A stretch of 64,000 nt of DNA from Cunninghamia lanceolata (Eukaryota; Streptophyta; Pinopsida; Cupressales; Cupressaceae): contig BSBN01001965.1 of NCBI GenBank assembly GCA_027924645.1, forward strand, positions 13,320,001-13,384,000. Direction: 5' to 3'. This document shows, in pieces, positions 58,803 through 64,000 of this stretch; the first letter of the stretch is position 1, and every line of letters starts with the position of its first letter. The position numbers and the translations under genes were made by a program. Under the pieces are notes generated by a model. It did not search any database and was not told the origin of the DNA. It saw nothing but the letters and a program-made list of their open reading frames with translations.

Positions 58803-58822
58803 AACATGGCAAAATACGAAGC
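58803..58822 (+). repeat. SINE target-site duplication, left copy
   Basis: AACATGGCAAAATACGAAGC matches 59101-59120 with three differences. Both copies encode the same B aRNH residues (NMAKYEA and NMAGYDA), as expected if the target was duplicated. Confidence 0.7.
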
Positions 58823-59100
58823 TGATAATGGCGTCGTTCGGTGGTTAAGTCGCTCAGTTGTAGTGACAGCCACCAGAGTTCAAACCCCTGCTCGGTGAAT
58901 GAGCTCGCAGGCTTTATGCCTTCGCTGGGCCAATGAGCTCGTGGGTTTGAAGTGTTCTTTCTTGGGGATGAGGTCCCCCGTGTTGTGGTCTCACTGGTTC
59001 ATAGCTCTGGGCAAAAGCGTTACTATGGAGCCAAGGGGTGTGTTGCACCAACATCACCAATCATATTAAAAAGTTTACCAGGTGCATTTTTAGAAAAACA
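58823..59100 (+). mobile_element. tRNA-derived SINE-like insertion
   Basis: A 278-bp insertion in the B aRNH. It has an RNA polymerase III box A-like TGGTTAAGTCG (58842-58852) and box B GTTCAAACC (58878-58886), 26 bases apart by inner edges, near the start, as in a tRNA-derived SINE head. The body is GC-richer than its surroundings and its last bases are A-rich (AGAAAAACAA). A direct repeat of about 20 bp flanks it, typical of LINE-driven insertion rather than of LTR elements. It is not a working tRNA gene: no cloverleaf stems could be made out. The family was not identified. Confidence 0.7.
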
Positions 59101-59400
59101 AACATGGCAGGATACGACGCATTGATCACAGGACTCTGCATGGCAATCAAGTGGAAAATTGAGAAGCTGACAGTATATGGCGACTCCCAACTAGTCATCC
59201 AACAAGTGAACAATGATTATAAAACTAAGGATGATAAGCCCCTGCCTTACAAAAGGATGGTGGATGAATTTAAAGATTATTTCAATCATATCCACTTTGA
59301 ACAAATCCCAAGATTAAACAATAATGCTGCAGATGCCATGGAAACAATAGGATCCCTGGTAGATATGAAGAAGGAGAGCAAGAAGTGTGAGTTCCTAATC
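59101..59400 (+). pseudogene. pol: Element B aRNH, second part
   Basis: Begins with the right target-duplication copy (59101-59120). YDALITGLCMAIKWKIEKLTVYGDSQLVIQQVNNDY and NNNAADAMETI contain the remaining acidic residues of aRNH, all intact (shown in pieces: YDALITGLCMAI at the start, VYGDSQLVIQQV near 59175). The frame is open for 174 codons up to TGA 59560, which also covers the start of the integrase region. Confidence 0.85.
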
Positions 59401-60844
59401 GAAGAACTCCCTATACCGGCTTATGATGTTTCCCAATTAGAACTGGAGTGCGAAATTGTTAGTCCCTTATCCCCTTGGTATCAAGAAACATATTTATACC
59501 TTCATGATAACATTATTCCACCCAACCTTTCAGCCTCACAACGAAAAATCTTCATCCACTGAGCCTCCTACTTTACTCTCGTAGGAGATTCCCTATACAA
59601 AAGGAGTCTTGATGGTACACTTTTGTGATGTTTAGAGTCTAGGGAAGCTGAAGTGGCCTTGCAAGAGGTACACAAAGGCATTTTTGGGGCACACTCGAGT
59701 GCACCCACCCTAGCTAAGAAGATTTTGAGAACAGGGTACTACTGGCCAACTATGGAAAGAGATGCCTACTAGTTCGTGAAAAAGTGGCTTCCATGTCAAC
59801 AACATGGAGATCTCATCCATGCACCATCACAGGAATTGTAGCCAATAACAACTCTGTGGCCCTTTTCACAATGGGGGCTTGACCTCATAGGAAAGATCCA
59901 CCCACCATCCTCCAATGGTCATATTATTATCATCACTGCTACCGAATACTTCACCCAGTGGGTGGAAGCAATTCCACTCACTTTCACCTACGGAACACAA
60001 ATATCCAAATTCATCCTCCATTACATCATATGTTGTTATGGCATACCCCATTCCATTATTATAGATAATGGGAAACCATTCAAGAACCAGGAAGTCCTCA
60101 CCCTATGTGAGAAATTCCAAATCCAACATTATTTCTTCACTCCATACTACCCCCAAGGTAATGGTCAAACGGAAGCTTCAAACAAAACCATTCTGCATAT
60201 TCTAAAAAAGATAGATAATGAAGCTGGCTATGACTTGCACCTTCAACTCAATCCTGCCTTATGGGCCTATCACACAAGCATCTGCACACCCATAGAAGCC
60301 ACTCCATATTCCCTTGTATTTGGATCCGAAGCAATCTTACCTATTGAGGTAGAATTCCCATCACACAGAGTATCCTTGCAGAACATAAACATTGATGAGG
60401 AGTACTGAGTTGCAAGGTTGTATGAGCTAGAACTACTAGACGAGAAATGCCTAGATGTAGTTAACCATCTCTAGGCCTACCAAAATCATCTAAGAAAAAG
60501 CTACAATAAGAAAATCAAGAACCACAAATTTGAAGTAGGCGACCTTGTCCTCATGGAAAACCAGAAGAATCTATAGGAGCACCCTAAGAAAGGAAAATTT
60601 AAACCCAATTAGTTGGGGCCCTATGTCATCACCACTAGCTATGGATCAGGAGCATATTAGCTTACAACACCTAAGGGGTAGCCTCTAGATGAGCCTATGA
60701 ATATTCTGCATCTGAAAAGGTTTATGCATAATCCATTGAGTATCCCAAAGAAAAACATACAAAAACTTAAAAAAATTGAAAAAATCCAAAAAAATCAAAA
60801 ATCAAGAAAAAAATCCGAGTGCAATAAAACCGTCCAATGGTGAA
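59401..60844 (+). pseudogene. pol: Element B integrase
   Basis: The zinc region (VHKGIFGAHSSAPTLAKK near 59670, KWLPCQQHGDLIHAP near 59785) has one paired Cys replaced by Trp. The core has Asp in WGLDLIGKI near 59880, Asp in IIDNGKPF near 60060 and Glu in GQTEASNKTI near 60165, all present. The C-terminal FEVGDLVLMEN and FKPN-LGPYVI are followed by a Lys-rich tail that ends near 60844. Interruptions are mainly TAG (59770, about 59839, about 60473, about 60574, about 60610, about 60658) plus TGA near 59627 and 60406. Text closely matches the G integrase. Confidence 0.88.
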
Positions 60845-61073
60845 AATCACTTCGGTGATGCCTTGGATTGGTACCATGGTGAAAACCTATTTCAGGTGTC
60901 ATGTGTAGTGGCCGGTCCTACCATCTGATAAGTTCTATTCTCCATCACAATACTCCATACCAAAGCACTTTCCATGGCTTGGAATTCTGAAACATCGATC
61001 ACCTACCTTGCATCATCCCACCCAAGGCTAGTCCATGGAACAAGGATCCTTGTAAGCCTCCTCCTGTATAGTA
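60845..61073 (+). other. Element B 3' region, start
   Basis: Contains the phrase GGTGAAAACCTATTTCAGGTGTC and a close variant at 60838 (matching G at 35170-35240), then ordinary AT-rich text. No gene seen. Confidence 0.5.
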
Positions 61074-61310
61074 GAAAATCAGAAAAATCTAAAAACATTA
61101 GAAAATAAAAAAAAATCAAAAAACATAAGAAAAACAAAAAAATCCAAAAACAACAAAAAATCAGAAAAATCCAAAAAACATCAAAAATTTAGAAAAATCC
61201 AAAAAACATCAAAAAATCAAAAAAATCCAAAAACATCAAAAAATTAGAAAAATCCAAAATCATTAGAAAATTACAAAATCCAAAAATACAAAATATTCCC
61301 AAAACATCCC
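61074..61310 (+). repeat. A-rich tandem repeat in element B 3' region
   Basis: About nine diverged copies of a unit of 25-28 bases of the type AAAAATCCAAAAACATCAAA. A weaker run of the same kind starts at 60760, and G has a short similar run at 35088-35165 at the same place after pol. Confidence 0.75.
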
Positions 61311-63604
61311 CACAATTTCCAACACCTTCACAATCACCCAAGCTCATAAAAGTCCCCATCTTCAACACCCATCCTAAGTCATTCTCACATCATCAAGTCT
61401 TGCTAGAACTACATATTCATCTCACCCGCATCTTGAAAGTACCTTGATCTCGTGGACACAGGGTATGTAGGTAGTCTAGAATATGAAGTATCTAGTACTC
61501 AGGTACATAAGATGCACCCATTCAACTCGTTTGGATGGTCCCTATTCACTGAGCTTGCTAGATCCAACAAATGATACACATGTTAAGCATACGCTTGAAA
61601 CATCGTATCTCACAAAAAAATCATCAATCAACATACCAATTATAATCAAACACGTAGTTTGACTATCCTTTTGCCCACCTTTCAAAAATTATCTAACATA
61701 ATCCAACTAATTCGTATCCTAGGATATATTGTTCCTACAATGTATAGAATCTGTCATCCTATCAACACTTATCTTGGCAAGAGCACACAAAAGCTTGTTG
61801 TTTCTTTTTGTTGGTCTTTTGATTCTTGGTTTTTATCTTCTGAATTCAAGAAAACAACTTTCTTTCAACTAGTATGATGATGGGCAACACTGACTAGATA
61901 GGTTGCATTATTATCATAATGGTTGTCTAATCACATGTAATTCACTTTTCTATAGGCTTGTGCATATGCACTGTGGAATAAATCTACACCTTATCGGAGC
62001 CTTAAGAAAAATAATTACAATGTACTGTCAATCAGTTTGCTCTCCTACTTGTTTCTATATGATGTGCTTGTGTGTGGATTTTATTACTCCAAGAATAGTA
62101 TTCATAAATTGATGCCTGGGTCAATTCTAGCATATTGTTCTCCTTGTGCATCTAAGGTTCCTCATATCTTTTGTGTATTTAGGACTTGTGCTATGAGTCC
62201 CCTTCCCTTGGCTAGGCAAGGTTATACTACCTTGGGCATGCATGAAATCAACCTATTGTTTGTGGGTCTAGTCCATGCAATTGTGGGATATGTATTCTTC
62301 ACCTAGGTCATCTCATACCTTTGTGAAATGCATCCTACACTACTACAATAAATAAAGAAATGCTCTCAATTAATCTTATGCAACTACTATTGCTAGCTTA
62401 ATTCATCTTTCTATCACTCATCCAACCATACTATCTGAGCCTAGATTTTTCAATCCCCCCGTTTATTCACCCACCCCCCTCCTCCCCCATTCTTCTAACT
62501 AACCTCTCTTCTCATCGATTTCTAGCCCATTCTAAACCAGGACAAGTCCACTCCCCTCAATGACATGGTATACCAAAAAAGCCTAGCAACTACCCTCTCC
62601 TCCATCCCATTCCCTTCCTAACACGCAAACCAATCCCACCCTTACCTAGTCCACAAACCATTCCCCCCTTACCTATCCCTCTACCACCAAGCCTCATCAC
62701 CTAGGGTTGTACAAAAAATATCATGTGTCATGACTTGATCATTGTGTCAAATCCCTAATCATTACATTTACTATTTCATTCTCATCATGGAAAACTACAA
62801 CTTTCCTAAAAAAACAAAACAATTAAAGCACTGAGTGTAGGATAGTTGTTGCTTTGTAGGATATTCATTTCATCATACATTCATTTTGCATCCACCATAT
62901 ATGTTTATTAATTTAAGCATATATTCATTTCCATCCATCATATATGTTTATTAAGATAAGCATATATTTTCATTCCATTACATGTAGAATCCATAATAAA
63001 TGTTTATTAATCTAAGCATTTATTCATACCCCACATCTATATCATAATCCATAATCAAAACATGCATACATCATAGAGATAAAACATAATATCATCATAT
63101 AACATCCATGATATATCATTATCATAAACCTTGTTGTCATTACATGTAGGTAGATATCTAACTAATAAAATATATTTCTTGATTTAGTACCTGATATGAG
63201 ATGATTGATCAAACAAACTATATAGTTATAATTCACATTCTGCATCCATCCAATCTAACTAAACATCCATCATGACATCATCATAAGCAAATCATAAAAT
63301 TATAACATCACATCATCATAGATCATAATAGTACATCATCAGTACATCCATAACATCTTGTAAAATCATCACATCATAATAAATATGGCATCTATAAACA
63401 TAAACATAAACATAATGCATAATCATCATCAAGAAACATAAATACATACATCTATCCATAACACATCATAAATGCATAATCATCATCATCATAACTCATC
63501 AAGTGTCATAATACATCACCAAAAACATAATATACATCGCTCAAAATGATACAAGTCATTATATAACAGGCCTCAAAGGGCTCAAAATGTACAACACATA
63601 TAAG
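61311..63604 (+). other. Element B 3' region, noncoding
   Basis: No gene recognised. 61440-61620 shares the phrase AGTACTCAGGT with G near 36185. C-rich runs occur at 62455-62490. 62880-63560 is CAT/ATA-rich low-complexity sequence like G 36340-37000. The open frames at 61659-61877, 61903-62112 and 62037-62306 lack homology. Confidence 0.5.
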
Positions 63605-64000
63605 TCAACCCTGGGCTGATGATCCCCTGCCTGACTCGGTAGGGGATCTTGGCCGTGGCTGTGGCTGCGGCTATACTTGTTGCTGCTATGGTACTTGTGA
63701 TGGAGGGACCATCAACTGTTGAATAGACTGAATGGATCTAGATCTGTGTGACCCAGACATTCATGAACCACTCTGCTAGCTATAGCTAGGGAACCTCTAA
63801 CCCTCTAGAACAACTAAACAATATGCTGCATGATAGTACTTAGCCCGAGCTCTCTACTCTCCCACCTGTCCCTACAACTGCCCAACCTATGTCTACAGCT
63901 GAGCAATCTGCATCTATATTAGCATCAATATGGGACCCATACCTATCCCTGCCACAATCCCTATAAACTCACCACCAACCCCTCTGCCTACAGGGCTCTC
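63605..64000 (-). pseudogene. Element B antisense PMD gene, C-terminal tail (cut by window edge)
   Basis: On the minus strand a Gln/Ser/Pro-rich reading (AQLQT-VGQL-GQVGE-RARAKYYHAAY, then RSRSIQSIQQLMVPPSQV and PTESGRGSSAQG) ends at TGA 63605-63607. It aligns in character and position with the C-terminus of the G PMD gene (LAQVQSELARAQA-AQYYRGLYHG, ending PWQQG). Nearly all breaks are TAG. The PMD domain itself should lie to the right of 64000. Confidence 0.6.

Larger units (their letters stand above)
57952..58822 (+). pseudogene. pol: Element B RT end, gypsy-type RNase H and start of aRNH
   Basis: Reads YIVSRRGIEVDLAKVK (RT palm end), LQGKLQSIHWIIAQLADKC (thumb), LLYISTTETAIGALLPQ (RNase H with Ser/Thr in place of the catalytic Asp), LRHYMLNHKTKLIAKIDLLKYL and then the aRNH start WKMYFNEFYTHRGLGVGILF and TNNMAKYEA. 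The aRNH Asp is Asn and Gly-Ser is Glu-Phe. Stops: TGA at about 58043, TAG at about 58108 and 58168, TAG near 58323, TGA near 58377 and TAA near 58591. The reading is cut by the SINE at 58823. Confidence 0.87.
1..64000 (+). mobile_element. Host element B: Tat-type Ty3/gypsy LTR retrotransposon, partial, split by nested insertions
   Basis: B is the substrate for every other insertion in the window. Its pieces are 1-917, 8297-12635, 24111-24944, 41023-41207, 57952-58822 and 59101-64000, about 12.0 kb in total. Each junction is closed by a 5-bp direct repeat (about 20 bp for the SINE), and the protein reading continues across each junction: gag, protease, G-patch linker, RT, RNase H, aRNH, integrase in that order. 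Neither B LTR is visible. By comparison with relative G, the 5' LTR should lie about 2.5 kb left of position 1 and the 3' LTR a few kb beyond 64000. The lineage assignment to Tat-type gypsy rests on the aRNH after the gypsy RNase H, the C-H-H-C gag knuckle and the antisense PMD tail at the right edge. B is the oldest layer by nesting. Confidence 0.85.

Noticed and set aside
58823..58900. Possible functional tRNA gene
   Set aside because: Box A and B phrases exist, but no acceptor, anticodon and T stems could be paired; the flanking direct repeat and A-rich end fit a SINE.
33673..59800. Loss of one integrase zinc cysteine in G, H and B as a shared trait
   Set aside because: The lost position and the substitute differ (Tyr for the first Cys in G, Tyr for the second in H, Trp in B), so independent decay is more likely.
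61659..62306. Open frames in the B 3' region
   Set aside because: No domain, no counterpart in the equivalent region of G, short length.

Overview
The window looks like intergenic DNA from a land plant with a large, repeat-rich genome. A gymnosperm such as a conifer fits best, but that is an inference from the very long, deeply nested, heavily point-mutated LTR retrotransposons and the absence of ordinary genes. I found no host single-copy gene, rRNA, CRISPR array or prokaryotic feature. Almost all 64 kb can be explained as one broken Ty3/gypsy element (here called B, + strand, longer than the window at both ends) into which other elements have jumped. Insertion boundaries were set from LTR pairs with target-site duplications (TSDs).

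Layout: B leader 1-917; element A (918-8296, TSD gaagc), a non-autonomous LTR element with a gag-like zinc-knuckle ORF and a large unrecognised ORF; B gag, protease and G-patch linker 8297-12635; element C (12636-24110, minus strand, TSD ctacc), a gypsy element with one continuous gag-pol frame broken only by stops and an RNase H domain between protease and reverse transcriptase; B reverse transcriptase (RT), first part, 24111-24944; element G (24945-41022, + strand, TSD tcttc), a 16-kb Tat-type gypsy element with gag-PR-G-patch-RT-RH-aRNH-INT and an antisense plant-mobile-domain (PMD) gene in its 3' region; B RT, second part, 41023-41207; element H (41208-57951, minus strand, TSD gatac), a related Tat-type element without a gag domain but with an antisense PMD gene, whose left LTR is itself split by element I (42277-46622, TSD aaatg, gag plus protease only); B RT end, RNase H and start of aRNH 57952-58822; a tRNA-derived SINE-like insertion 58823-59100; B aRNH, integrase and 3' region 59101-64000, ending in the tail of B's own antisense PMD gene.

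Without the insertions B contributes about 12.0 kb here, matching the internal length of its relative G (about 14 kb) with both ends cut off by the window. B, G and H share one architecture: protease, G-patch linker, RT, a gypsy RNase H lacking its first Asp, an archaeal-type RNase H (aRNH), integrase, then an oppositely transcribed PMD gene. In H and G the PMD gene has plausible introns whose phases keep the frame. In H the motif found inside the first PMD intron recurs as exact 14-mers in the transcribed part of the LTR.

All coding regions are decayed. Most premature stops are TAG where a CAG codon is expected, the pattern expected from C-to-T decay at methylated CHG sites. None of the elements appears able to move by itself now. 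All identity figures are by-eye estimates, not computed alignments.
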